This document shows, one piece after another, positions 17,547 through 26,772 of a DNA stretch of 64,000 nt; position 1 is the first letter of the stretch, and the number at the start of each line of letters is the position of its first letter. The stretch is from Bacteroidales bacterium (GTDB lineage Bacteria > Bacteroidota > Bacteroidia > Bacteroidales > UBA4417). A program made the position numbers and the translations under genes. The DNA is taken from assembly GCA_016707705.1 (NCBI GenBank), contig JADJHD010000008.1:124001-188000 (forward strand), read 5' to 3'. The notes beneath the pieces were generated by a model. That model ran no database searches, was not told the origin of the DNA, and saw only the letters and a list, made by a program, of their open reading frames with translations.

Positions 17547-18440
17547 TCAGAACGGAGGGGTTACCGTTGATTTTCGGGTTGTTGAATAGGCTGCAAAGAA
17601 TCCTATTGCACCATTTGACACATTTCCCTTTGCATTTGCTGGAGGACCGCCAAACATAGGATTGTTGCCCTGAATTTCAGCCTGCACCTGTGTTATATAT
17701 GTCAGAAACTCCTGCGAAATATTGTCAACCTCAACAGTAATTGTATCTCCAACATTTAACTTTTCATAGGGGTTATTCTGCCTGAGATAGGATACTGTTG
17801 CCCCGCTGGCGTAACTTCCATTGAAGAACTTGTCATCAATCACGAACCAGTTCTCAATCTTGTCAGTGAACAGTTTATTATTCTTGTAGATCATAAACCT
17901 GTACCAATCCTTTCTGGGAGGTTCCTGCACATAGCATTTCACTTCCCATATTCCTCCCTGTCCCCACTCCGGATGGAAATCCAGATTTACGCTATCCAAC
18001 TCTCCTACCGGGTTCAGGAATGAACTCGCAGTATATTCGGAGAAACCGCCAACCGCTTCATTTAACTTAATGTAAAGGTTATAGGTCTTGCCTGGAACTC
18101 CTGCAAATGGCTTTTCAGTTTTATAGGTCCCGGGCCACAATTCCCATAAGCGGGTTGAATCAGTACCGTCGAACACGAACACCTCTGCATTTTCAACTGC
18201 AGGTGGGGCTTCCGGATAATAATAGTCAGTGGAAAGTGAAAGTTTTACAGTCTGCTGAATTGCATCTGTAGTCACAGAACCTTCAACCACTAATCGTGTA
18301 TAGCTGTCATCCAGTTCAATGTCAATTTTCTCGGTACATGAACCAAGTCCTAATATCAGGACTGAAATCCAGAAAGCAGTGAAAAGGAGTTTCCTTACAG
18401 AAAACCCATTTTGATTATTGTTTGTGGTGAGGGTCTTCAT
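17547..18440 (-). CDS. DUF4249 outer-membrane lipoprotein
   Basis: 297 residues. The N-terminus has a hydrophobic stretch ending in LGLGSC (lipobox, C35), then TEKIDIELDDSYTRLVVEG, characteristic of DUF4249. These lipoproteins are nearly always encoded directly after a TonB-dependent receptor and probably form a complex with it at the outer membrane; the ligand is unknown. Its ATG shares one base with the receptor's stop (TGATG), so translation is probably coupled. The pair is SusC/SusD-like in layout only, since no SusD is present. Confidence 0.85.
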   Translation of the reverse strand: MKTLTTNNNQNGFSVRKLLFTAFWISVLILGLGSCTEKIDIELDDSYTRLVVEGSVTTDAIQQTVKLSLSTDYYYPEAPPAVENAEVFVFDGTDSTRLWELWPGTYKTEKPFAGVPGKTYNLYIKLNEAVGGFSEYTASSFLNPVGELDSVNLDFHPEWGQGGIWEVKCYVQEPPRKDWYRFMIYKNNKLFTDKIENWFVIDDKFFNGSYASGATVSYLRQNNPYEKLNVGDTITVEVDNISQEFLTYITQVQAEIQGNNPMFGGPPANAKGNVSNGAIGFFAAYSTTRKSTVTPPF

Positions 18441-19864
18441 CAGAACTTGAAATTATAGGTAATGGCAGGAATAATGGAGAACAGGTACGTTTTAACTGCA
18501 TAGGTCTTATAGTCTATTTCCGGGTCATATTCAAAATTTATCGACCAGGCATTCTTCCTGTTATAAACATTATAGATTGACAGATTCCACTCTCCGTTCC
18601 ATCTCCTGTTTGGTTTTTCCTTTCCTTTTAAACTGATCGCAAAATCCATGCGGTGATAATCAGGCATCCGGTATTCGTTACGGTCAGAATAAATCGGAAC
18701 TATTGAATTCCCATAAACAACCCTTCCAATCGGGAATGTAACAGGCAAACCAGTGGCATAAACCCAGGTTAGCGAAGCCTCAACCCGCTTTGAGAATGCA
18801 TAGTTCATGACAATGTTGAGTGTATGAGGCTTATCGTAGGGAGCGGGATATTTCTTTCCATTGTTGATCTCATCAACCTGTCTCCACGAACGTGAATAAG
18901 TATAACTTACCCATCCATTCAATTTACCTTCATTTTTCCTAACCAGGAATTCCGCTCCATAGGATGTACCCTTGCCAATCCTTAATTCACCTTCCAGATA
19001 CTCATTCAGCAGAAGGTTGGCGTGATCCCGGAAATCGATTATGCTGTTAACCCTCTTGTAATAAACCTCAACTGAAGTTTCAAAAGCATTCTTTTTAAAA
19101 TTTCTGAAATATCCCAAGGCAAACTGATCTGCAACCTGTGGTTTTACATTGGCTGTTGCAGGGAACCATATATCAAGTGGAGTTCCTGCAGTACTGTTCT
19201 GAGCAAGTGTAATATATTGCAGTGTATGGGAATAATGTGCCTTAACGGAGGATTCTTCATCCAGAATATAAACTATTGCAACTCTAGGTTCGAGCCCGGT
19301 ATAGGTATGGAAGATTTTCCTCGAGGCATAAACAGTGCTGTCGACGGGTTTATAAACACTATCATAGGAGTAATAAGTTCCTGGTCCCACATTCTGGAAT
19401 GCAGAAACCCTAAGTCCATACTTTAGCACTATCCTTGAGCCCAATTTCTGCTCATTGCTGAGATAGAGTCCATGTTCAAGGGCAAATTGAGTAGGGAGCT
19501 TGAATTCTGTAATGATACTTTCTGATCCGGAACCTTTAGCCGTCCCAGGGAAAAACTCATGAAAAATAGCTGTATACCCGAACCTGACTGTATTATTCAT
19601 ATTCAGGTAATGTGTAAAGTCAAACCTCGCAGTATGATCCCTCATGCTTGAATTCCAGTCGAATGCATTGGCATCCTCGGTTGGTGAACCCAGACTGTAA
19701 TCAAAGAGAGAATAAATTGCACTTACATTGAGGAAAAGTTTTGAAGAGAAAAGATGGTTCCATCGAAGGGATGCTGTTTGATTCCCAAAGCCCATTTTTG
19801 CAAACTTATTCTTAAACACATCCCTTCCCGCATATCCGGAAAAGAATACCCCGGTTATTCTCAT
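18440..19864 (-). CDS. TonB-dependent receptor, C-terminal part (frameshifted)
   Basis: 474 residues giving most of the 22-strand barrel of a TonB-dependent outer-membrane receptor, ending in the aromatic terminus AITYNFKF. It is not an independent gene. The first coding residues (FFSGYAGRDVFKNKF) directly continue the upstream fragment when one G is removed from the G4 run at 19849-19852. Repair gives 2352 bases, i.e. 783 residues plus stop, normal for this class. The DUF4249 gene follows with a one-base overlap. Confidence 0.85.
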   Translation of the reverse strand: MRITGVFFSGYAGRDVFKNKFAKMGFGNQTASLRWNHLFSSKLFLNVSAIYSLFDYSLGSPTEDANAFDWNSSMRDHTARFDFTHYLNMNNTVRFGYTAIFHEFFPGTAKGSGSESIITEFKLPTQFALEHGLYLSNEQKLGSRIVLKYGLRVSAFQNVGPGTYYSYDSVYKPVDSTVYASRKIFHTYTGLEPRVAIVYILDEESSVKAHYSHTLQYITLAQNSTAGTPLDIWFPATANVKPQVADQFALGYFRNFKKNAFETSVEVYYKRVNSIIDFRDHANLLLNEYLEGELRIGKGTSYGAEFLVRKNEGKLNGWVSYTYSRSWRQVDEINNGKKYPAPYDKPHTLNIVMNYAFSKRVEASLTWVYATGLPVTFPIGRVVYGNSIVPIYSDRNEYRMPDYHRMDFAISLKGKEKPNRRWNGEWNLSIYNVYNRKNAWSINFEYDPEIDYKTYAVKTYLFSIIPAITYNFKF

Positions 19865-20792
19865 TGATAGTATGGGTTAGTTTAAGGTTAAAATCGTAGA
19901 AGTATAGTTTGTTATCCCTGACATCCTTGTTATTGGCAAATGGCAGAAACAAATCGGCATAGGTGCGGCGACCAGAAGCAATGAAGGTGGTCCTGTCCTT
20001 AATAATTGGTCCTTCAAGTGTTAGCCTGCTTGAAATCGTCCCGACCCCACCTGTTGCCTTGAAGCTTTTTGCATTCCCATCCTTCATCCTGACATCCAGC
20101 AATGAGGATAACCTACCACCATAAGCCGCAGGGATATCTCCTTTGTATAAGGTAACATCCTTGATTGCATCGTTATTAAAAACCGAGAAAAAACCCATCA
20201 AATGGGAAGCGTTGTAAACCGTAGCTTCATCAAGGATAATCAGATTCTGGTCTGAATTGCCTCCCCTGACGCTGAATCCCGTTGAACCTTCGCTGGTCGA
20301 CTGTACACCGGGCAGGAGCTGAATAGCCTTGATAATATCCACTTCACCAAGTAATGCTGGTATACGGCTAATTGTCTTGACATCCAGCTTTATAACACTC
20401 ATTTCCGGATTCCTCAGACTTTCACCAGCACGTTCACCTTTAATTTCAACTTCTCCAAGTTCAGATTGTTGAGGCTCCAAAGCAATGTCAATTGACTGAT
20501 CTCCATTGAGTTGAACTTCCTTATTGATGGTTTTGTAACCAACAAATGAATATCTCAATGTATAAGTTCCCGGAAGAAGGGTAAGTGAATAAAAACCATA
20601 GGAATTCGTGGTAACGCCTGTTTTCTGCTCAGCCACATAAACAGTTGCACCAAGCAGCATTTCTCCGGTCAGATTATCCCTGACATGTCCGCTGACACTG
20701 CATTTCTTGAGATCGGGAGTACTCGCCGACAGCAACAGAGGCATGAAGGAGTTAAATGCTATAAAAAGTATAATGAGGGACTTGATCTTCAT
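19812..20792 (-). CDS. TonB-dependent receptor, N-terminal part (frameshifted)
   Basis: 326 residues. It has a signal peptide (1-23), a carboxypeptidase-like regulatory domain (about 30-115: VSGHVRDNLTGEMLLGATVYV ... YSFVGYKTINKEV) and the plug domain (about 125-245: LLGEVDIIKAIQLLPGVQS, GFSVRGGNSDQNLIILDEA, LSSLLDVRMKDG). The frame departs from the receptor after THTINENNR and stops 14 residues later; removing one G at 19849-19852 restores the barrel. No SusD gene lies nearby. The partner is the DUF4249 lipoprotein, so the substrate is open. Confidence 0.85.
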   Translation of the reverse strand: MKIKSLIILFIAFNSFMPLLLSASTPDLKKCSVSGHVRDNLTGEMLLGATVYVAEQKTGVTTNSYGFYSLTLLPGTYTLRYSFVGYKTINKEVQLNGDQSIDIALEPQQSELGEVEIKGERAGESLRNPEMSVIKLDVKTISRIPALLGEVDIIKAIQLLPGVQSTSEGSTGFSVRGGNSDQNLIILDEATVYNASHLMGFFSVFNNDAIKDVTLYKGDIPAAYGGRLSSLLDVRMKDGNAKSFKATGGVGTISSRLTLEGPIIKDRTTFIASGRRTYADLFLPFANNKDVRDNKLYFYDFNLKLTHTINENNRGILFRICGKGCV

Positions 20793-20862
20793 AAATTAAA
20801 AGTAGTAATCATCTGCCGGGTAAATATTTCCTGCAGAACTCTAGTTATGTTGTTAAACCGGA

Positions 20863-22086
20863 TTAGTGGAATGCTGCCATTAAAAGGTTAATATCCTGGA
20901 ATGGAAGATGAAACGTTTCACTAACAAATTTGTTTGTCGATACACCATTAATGAGATAAACACCTTGACGAACCCCAAAATCAGACCTCAAGACCTTGTC
21001 AATTCCCCCTTCTTCACCTATCCTGGATAAAATTGGAGTAAGAAAATTACTCAGTGCATAGGCTGCGGTGTGAGGAACCTTAGAAGCAATATTGGGAACG
21101 CAATAATGAGTTACACCATGTTTCTTGAAAACAGGGTTTTTATGATCTGTCATATAGGAGGTTTCAAAACACCCACCCTGATCGATGCTGACATCAATCA
21201 TTACAGCACCTTCCTTCATTTGCCTGACCATATCCTCACTCACAATGCAGGGAGTCCTGCCATAAGCTGAATGCACGGCTCCGATAACCACATCAGCAGT
21301 CTTGAGTGCAGCCAAGAGATAACGTGGCTGCAGCATGGAAGTATAAACTCTGGTGTTCAGATTGTTCTGCAGTCTGCGAAGTTTATAAACTGAACTATCG
21401 AAAATTTTAACAAAAGCACCCATACCAAGAGCGGCTCTGGCAGCGTATTCGCCAACTGTCCCGGCACCAAGGATTACAACCTCGGTTGGTGAGATTCCTG
21501 AAAAACCGCCCAGCATTTTCCCCCTCCCGTATTCAGGATGGCTCATATATTCTGCGGCAAGCAACATGGAGGTATTCCCTGCTATTTCGCTCATCGCCCT
21601 GATTACCGGATAGGTGCCGGCTTTATCCTGAATATATTCGAAAGCAATGGCTGTTGCTCTCTTATTCAGCAGTTTCCTGAAGAACTCCTCGCTGATTCCA
21701 TTTGTATGAAGGGATGAAAAGATAGTCTGGCGTGAACCCAGCATATCAGCTTCATCCATTGTCAGTGGGGCTACCTTCAGAATGATATCTGCAGAAAATA
21801 CATTTTTGGTATCATATACGATTTGTCCGCCCATTTCACTGTATTCATGGTCAGTGAACTTGGCAGCCTTACCTGCATCTGATTCTATAATCACCTGATG
21901 ACCTTGCTGAACCAGCAGCCCAACAGCATCAGGAACCAGAGAAATACGATTTTCATTGAATGCGGATTCCTTCGGAACTCCAATTACCAATTGCTTCATT
22001 TCCTTCCTGACTTCCAGCATTTCTTCACGGGGCATAAATTTACCCCCTTGAAAAAGTTCCGATAAATTGCTTTGCGAAAGGTCCAT
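20863..22086 (-). CDS. ald: alanine dehydrogenase
   Basis: 407 residues. NAD-dependent enzyme interconverting L-alanine and pyruvate plus ammonia. The N-terminal substrate domain starts with IGVPKESAFNENRISLVPDAV, including the conserved lysine and arginine. The NAD-binding loop is VVILGAGTVGEYAARAALGMGA (about 205-226), and IDVSIDQGGCFETS plus HYCVPNIASKVPHTAAYALSN are the C-terminal signatures. It is about 35 residues longer than the B. subtilis enzyme, mostly at both ends, as usual in Bacteroidota. The tsaE gene lies 11 bp upstream on the same strand. Confidence 0.92.
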   Translation of the reverse strand: MDLSQSNLSELFQGGKFMPREEMLEVRKEMKQLVIGVPKESAFNENRISLVPDAVGLLVQQGHQVIIESDAGKAAKFTDHEYSEMGGQIVYDTKNVFSADIILKVAPLTMDEADMLGSRQTIFSSLHTNGISEEFFRKLLNKRATAIAFEYIQDKAGTYPVIRAMSEIAGNTSMLLAAEYMSHPEYGRGKMLGGFSGISPTEVVILGAGTVGEYAARAALGMGAFVKIFDSSVYKLRRLQNNLNTRVYTSMLQPRYLLAALKTADVVIGAVHSAYGRTPCIVSEDMVRQMKEGAVMIDVSIDQGGCFETSYMTDHKNPVFKKHGVTHYCVPNIASKVPHTAAYALSNFLTPILSRIGEEGGIDKVLRSDFGVRQGVYLINGVSTNKFVSETFHLPFQDINLLMAAFH

Positions 22087-22097
22087 GATTCAAACCA

Positions 22098-22517
22098 TTA
22101 AAAGGTAAACACCCTTGTTTCTTCAATGGGATCAACTGTAATTGAAACCTTGATAGCTTCTTCGGGCAGCAATTGCTCAATTTTCTCCGGCCACTCGAGC
22201 AGACAATAATTCCCACTGTAAAAATAATCTTCGTAGCCTATATCCAGTAATTCTTCCCAGGATTTTAGGCGGTAAAGGTCAAAATGATGGATTTTGCTTC
22301 CATCATTGCGAAGATACTCATTTACGATAGCAAAGGTAGGACTGTTTACCGTATCCCTGACTTCAAGCTGTTTGCAAATGGCTTTTATGAAGGTTGTTTT
22401 ACCAGCCCCCATTTGTCCGTAGAAGGCAAAAATCCTTCCATTGGGGTACGTATTCAGCAATTTGCCGGCTATTTTTTCCAGCTCATTTACTGATGTACAA
22501 CTTATTACCACTGACAT
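22098..22517 (-). CDS. tsaE: tRNA t6A biosynthesis ATPase TsaE
   Basis: 139 residues. The Walker A motif GQMGAGKTTF (about 34-43), the switch-like NSPTFAIVNEY and the HFDLYRL motif define TsaE. With TsaB, TsaC and TsaD it installs threonylcarbamoyl on adenosine 37 of ANN-decoding tRNAs. It lies between porX (9-bp spacing) and the alanine dehydrogenase gene (11 bp), so the three are probably one transcript. Confidence 0.93.
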   Translation of the reverse strand: MSVVISCTSVNELEKIAGKLLNTYPNGRIFAFYGQMGAGKTTFIKAICKQLEVRDTVNSPTFAIVNEYLRNDGSKIHHFDLYRLKSWEELLDIGYEDYFYSGNYCLLEWPEKIEQLLPEEAIKVSITVDPIEETRVFTF

Positions 22518-22526
22518 ATTCCCTCT

Positions 22527-24080
22527 TTATTTTGCCTTCAAATATACGATTGGAACCATCATTTCCTCCATAGAAAGGCCTCCGTGCTGAAAAGTATTGC
22601 GGTAATAATTGGCGTAGTAATTATAATTATTGGGATACGCAAAGAAATCGGCAGTTTTGCAGAAAATGTAGGAAGAGCTCATATTCGACCTGGGAAGAAG
22701 CGCATCAGATGGATTTTTGATCTCCATTACCTCACGCTTATCATAGTTCAGGCTTCTTCCAATCTTATACCTGAGGTTGGTATTGGTATTCCTGTCGCCC
22801 ACAACTTTCACGGGGTTATTTACCCTAACAGATCCGTGGTCAGTTGTAAGCACGATGTTAATCTTCTTTTCAGCAAGGAATCGGATCATATCCAGCAGTG
22901 GCGAATGCTCAAACCAGGAAAGGGTGAGTGAACGGTATGCAGGTTCATCATCAGCAAGTTCCCTGATTACTTCCATTTCGGTGCGTGCATGTGAAAGCAT
23001 ATCCACAAAATTGTAAACTATCACGTTGAACTTGTTTTTCAGCAGGTTAGGCAGAGTTTCAACCAGTTTCCTGCCTGCAGTCAGATTCAGAATCTTGGAA
23101 TAGGAATACTTCACATCCTTGCCAAAACGCTTCAGTTGTTCGCCGAGCAGTTCACCCTCAAACTGATTCTTGGTTCCTTCCTCATCTTCATTGACCCAGT
23201 ATTTGGGATATTTCTTTTCAATTTCTGAAGGCAAAAGTCCCGAGAACAAGGTATTGCGAGCATATTGAGTTGTGGTAGGCAAAATACTGTAATACATTTC
23301 ATCCCTCTCAACCCGGTAATACTCCTCAAAAATGGGTTGCAGAACTTTCCACTGGTCGAACCTCATATTGTCAATGAGAATCATGAACAGGGATTGCTGA
23401 TCGGCAAGCAGTGGAAACACCTTTTCCTTTAGTAGTGTATGTGATTGCACAGGCTTATCCGGACTTTTTGCGTTAACCCAATCCAGGTAATTGTTTTCCA
23501 CATACTTGCAAAACATCTGATTAGCCTCATTTTTCTGCTGAAGCATTACTTCAATGATACCGGCATCCTTTGATTTTTCAAGTTCAAGTTCCCAGTAAAC
23601 CAGGTTTCTGTAGACTTCCATCCATTCCTGGTGGGTAAGTCGCCCTGAAATTTCCATTCCAATATTGCGGAACTGCCTCTGATAGGCATGAGTAGTCTTT
23701 TCACTGATTAACCTCTTGTTTTCGAGATTCTTCTTCACACTGAGAAGTATCTGCTTGGGATTTACCGGCTTAATAAGATAATCGGAGATGCTCGAACCAA
23801 TGGCATCTTCCATGATATGCTCTTCCTCACTTTTAGTAATCATGATTACGGGAAGGTTTGGATATGCCTTCTTTATGATGCTGAGTGTCTCAATCCCTGA
23901 GAGTCCCGGCATATTTTCATCCAGGAAAACAATATCAAAAGGACGGGTTTTCAGCAAATCAATAGCCTCATCACCGTTATTGCTTGTAAAAACTTCATAT
24001 CCTTTCTCTTTAAGGAAAAGAATATGTGGCTTGAGGAGATCAATTTCATCGTCAGCCCATAAAATCACACCACTTTCCAT
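22527..24080 (-). CDS. porX: PorX-type response regulator of the T9SS
   Basis: 517 residues. Residues 1-120 form a receiver domain: acidic pocket WADDE (8-12), phosphoacceptor D54 in VFLDENMPG, conserved Thr/Ser at IMITKSEEE and Lys in YLIKPVNP. A helical linker follows, then from about 200 to the end an alkaline-phosphatase-superfamily (PglZ-like) domain (LFMILIDNMRFDQWK; IVLTTDHGSVRVNNP). This architecture is specific to PorX, which with PorY and SigP controls type IX secretion in Bacteroidota; its phosphatase domain is known to hydrolyse cyclic oligonucleotides. The window encodes several probable T9SS cargo proteins, consistent with a working system. Confidence 0.92.
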   Translation of the reverse strand: MESGVILWADDEIDLLKPHILFLKEKGYEVFTSNNGDEAIDLLKTRPFDIVFLDENMPGLSGIETLSIIKKAYPNLPVIMITKSEEEHIMEDAIGSSISDYLIKPVNPKQILLSVKKNLENKRLISEKTTHAYQRQFRNIGMEISGRLTHQEWMEVYRNLVYWELELEKSKDAGIIEVMLQQKNEANQMFCKYVENNYLDWVNAKSPDKPVQSHTLLKEKVFPLLADQQSLFMILIDNMRFDQWKVLQPIFEEYYRVERDEMYYSILPTTTQYARNTLFSGLLPSEIEKKYPKYWVNEDEEGTKNQFEGELLGEQLKRFGKDVKYSYSKILNLTAGRKLVETLPNLLKNKFNVIVYNFVDMLSHARTEMEVIRELADDEPAYRSLTLSWFEHSPLLDMIRFLAEKKINIVLTTDHGSVRVNNPVKVVGDRNTNTNLRYKIGRSLNYDKREVMEIKNPSDALLPRSNMSSSYIFCKTADFFAYPNNYNYYANYYRNTFQHGGLSMEEMMVPIVYLKAK

Positions 24081-24348
24081 CTTTTATAATTTAAATTGAT
24101 TCATAACAAGTTTCTGCAGGAGAGGTCAAACAGTTTTCAAAGCTGTTGTGGCATTCATCAATAAACAACTCTCATTCTGGATAGTTGAACTTAGTATCCT
24201 TACCTTTGTTCTGAAATTTGTAGAAAAGTATAAAGATTTGAAATCGCCTGCTCCTGTTGAAATAATGCTGAAGGTCCAGCTTTTATTGTTCGGCAGCTAT
24301 TGTTTCAGGCCGTTTTAAACAAATTTAACATTTATTCAGAATCCCTTG

Positions 24349-25590
24349 ATGGCTAAAGTCCGAAAAATAGTGAACGATCCTGTCTATGGATTCATAACTA
24401 TCCCTGATGACCTTGCATTTGCAGTTATTGAGCATCCCTGGTTTCAACGACTGAGGCGCATCTCCCAACTGGGTCTCACATCAATGGTATATCCCGGAGC
24501 ACTTCACACACGCTTTCACCATGCCCTTGGTGCAATGCATCTGATGGGGCTCGCACTGGAAACACTTAAGAGCAAGGGGTTCCCGGTAAGCGATGAAGAT
24601 ACCTCAGGCGCAATGCTGGCCATCCTTTTGCATGATATCGGACATGGTCCATTTTCACATGCCCTGGAAAATTGTATCGTTCAGGATTTCACTCATGAAG
24701 AAATTTCAGAGCAATTCCTGAACCGGCTTAACCTGCAGTTCGATAATAAATTAGATACAGCAATCCGGATATTTAACAATACTCACCCTGTTAAATTCCT
24801 GCATCAACTGGTATCAGGGCAGCTGGACATGGACAGGATGGATTACCTCATGAGGGATAGTTTCTATACAGGTGTAAGTGAAGGAGTTATTAATACTGAA
24901 AGGCTTCTGAAAATGCTTACGCTTGCCGGTGATGAACTGGGAATTGAATCCAAGGGAATTTACTCCATTGAGAAGTTCATTGTTGCCAGAAGACTAATGT
25001 ATTGGCAAGTGTATTACCACAAGACGGTACTTTCAGCTGAATACATGCTGGTCAACATCCTGAAAAGAGCAAAAAAGATCTCCATGGAAGGAGAAAACCT
25101 TTTTGCCACCCCTGCTTTCAGTTATTTCCTTACTTCAGCCCATAACCGCGAGAGTTTCATCAATAATCCGGAAACCCTTGAAGCCTTTGCGCGGCTGGAT
25201 GATGCTGATATTATGGCATCCATAAAGGTATGGACCGAGCACCCTGACAAAGTTCTTTCATACCTGTGCAAATCACTGATCAACAGGGAATTGTTTAGAG
25301 TAATCATCTCCCCGGAGCCTTTTAGTCCTGACCTCGCGGAACGTGTGAAAAATATATGCACTGAAAAGCTTGGTATATCGGCAGAAGACAGCGAGTACCT
25401 TTATACAGCCGGAACTATCTCAAACAATGCCTATGACCCCGGCAGCCACAGAATCAATATTATCAATAAAGACGGGAGTATCAAGGACATAGCAGATATT
25501 TCCGATCAGTTGAACATCGCTATCTATTCCGGAATTGTTGAAAAGCATTTCGTATGTTATCCCAAATGGGCTGAACAATTCTTGAAATAG
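24349..25590 (+). CDS. HD-domain phosphohydrolase (dGTPase-like)
   Basis: 413 residues from the ATG at 24349 (a TTG directly precedes it). The metal-binding HD residues are RFHHALGAMHLM (first His, about 57), LLHDIGHGPFSHALE (H95, D96) and, later, DMDRMDYLMRDSFYTG (distal Asp), the pattern of YdhJ/SAMHD1-like deoxynucleoside triphosphate hydrolases. It probably acts on dNTPs or related nucleotides in the cytosol. It is divergent from porX across 268 bp and is followed by lpxD with its own promoter. Confidence 0.85.
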   Translation: MAKVRKIVNDPVYGFITIPDDLAFAVIEHPWFQRLRRISQLGLTSMVYPGALHTRFHHALGAMHLMGLALETLKSKGFPVSDEDTSGAMLAILLHDIGHGPFSHALENCIVQDFTHEEISEQFLNRLNLQFDNKLDTAIRIFNNTHPVKFLHQLVSGQLDMDRMDYLMRDSFYTGVSEGVINTERLLKMLTLAGDELGIESKGIYSIEKFIVARRLMYWQVYYHKTVLSAEYMLVNILKRAKKISMEGENLFATPAFSYFLTSAHNRESFINNPETLEAFARLDDADIMASIKVWTEHPDKVLSYLCKSLINRELFRVIISPEPFSPDLAERVKNICTEKLGISAEDSEYLYTAGTISNNAYDPGSHRINIINKDGSIKDIADISDQLNIAIYSGIVEKHFVCYPKWAEQFLK

Positions 25591-25639
25591 CTGGTTTTCA
25601 CTATTTATTAACCTTATTTACGCTTAAGTCCAAAATGCC

Positions 25640-25647
25640 TATATTTG
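25640..25647 (+). promoter_or_regulatory. -7 element before lpxD
   Basis: TATATTTG fits TAnnTTTG and ends 45 bp before the lpxD ATG. No good TTTG is found at -33. It probably drives the lipid A block. Confidence 0.45.
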
Positions 25648-25692
25648 CAGATTCTTTAAGCAGATGACTTTATAACACACCCCCCGTTCCTG

Positions 25693-26739
25693 ATGGAGTT
25701 TACCGCAAAAGACATTGCCAGCCTGATTGGCGGCACCATTGATGGGAATCCTGAAGCAAAAGTGAACAAACTTGCCAAAATTGAAGATGGTGAGCCACAA
25801 GCCTTGAGTTTCCTCGCAAATCCGAAATATACCCAGTATATTTATTCAACAAAATCCACCATTGTCATTGTTAAAAGTGACTTTGCGCCAGAAATGCCGG
25901 TTGAAGCGACACTTCTCCGCGTGGATGACCCCTATTCCGCTTTTGCAAAACTGTTGGAGTTTTACAACAACATGCAAAAGGAAAAAACCGGGGTTTCCCC
26001 AAGTGCTTTCATCTCTCCTTCGGCCAAAATTGGTTCGAATGTCTATGTAGGTGAATTCGCATTTATTGGGGATAATGCAGTTGTTGAAGACAATGTAAAA
26101 ATCTACCCTCAGTGTTATATTGGGGACAATGCATCAATTGGCAAGAATACAACTCTCTATCCCGGTGTTAAGATATACCATGATTGCGTTGTTGGAAGCT
26201 ACTGCATGATACATGCAGGTGTTGTTATCGGAGCTGATGGATTCGGCTTTGCACCTCAAAATGACAATAACTACAAGAAAGTTGCCCAGATTGGCAATGT
26301 TATTATTGAAGATAATGTTGAAATCGGCGCAAATACCACCATCGACAGGGCCACTCTGGGTTCAACAATCATCAGGCAGGGTGTAAAACTTGATAACCTT
26401 ATTCAGGTAGCACATAATGTTGAAATCGGTGACAATACAGTAATAGCAGCTCAAACCGGCATCTCAGGATCCACCAAAATCGGCAGGAATTGCATGATTG
26501 GTGGTCAGGTTGGTATTGTAGGACATATCACTATCGCTGACGAAGTGAAAATTGGTGCCCAGGCAGGAGTTACCGGAAACGTTACCAAACCGGGTACTAT
26601 CATGCTTGGCGCTCCTGCTATTGATATCAGCCGATTTAAACGCTCAATAGCTGTTTTCAATAACCTCGACAAACTCGCTTACAGGGTATCTGATCTTGAG
26701 AAAGCTCTCAGACAGGTGCTTGCAGAACAGCAGAAATAA
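25693..26739 (+). CDS. lpxD: UDP-3-O-acylglucosamine N-acyltransferase
   Basis: 348 residues. Third step of lipid A synthesis: transfer of a hydroxyacyl chain from acyl-carrier protein to the 2-amino group. An N-terminal uridine-binding domain (1-100, with IEDGEPQALSFLANPKY) is followed by a left-handed beta-helix of hexapeptide repeats (about 100-310) and a C-terminal helix. HAGVVIGADGFGFAP and NLIQVAHNVEIGDNT carry the conserved catalytic histidines. The gene is followed by lpxC-fabZ after 33 bp and lpxA after that, the standard Bacteroidota order. A second LpxD-like gene lies at 30524-31459. Confidence 0.95.
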   Translation: MEFTAKDIASLIGGTIDGNPEAKVNKLAKIEDGEPQALSFLANPKYTQYIYSTKSTIVIVKSDFAPEMPVEATLLRVDDPYSAFAKLLEFYNNMQKEKTGVSPSAFISPSAKIGSNVYVGEFAFIGDNAVVEDNVKIYPQCYIGDNASIGKNTTLYPGVKIYHDCVVGSYCMIHAGVVIGADGFGFAPQNDNNYKKVAQIGNVIIEDNVEIGANTTIDRATLGSTIIRQGVKLDNLIQVAHNVEIGDNTVIAAQTGISGSTKIGRNCMIGGQVGIVGHITIADEVKIGAQAGVTGNVTKPGTIMLGAPAIDISRFKRSIAVFNNLDKLAYRVSDLEKALRQVLAEQQK

Positions 26740-26772
26740 TCAGATTGCTCATTCTTAAAAATAAATACATTG

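Noticed and set aside
19285..19305. GGTTCGAGCCCGG resembling a tRNA T-arm
   Set aside because: It lies inside the TonB-receptor coding sequence, and no acceptor stem or D/anticodon arm can be formed around it.
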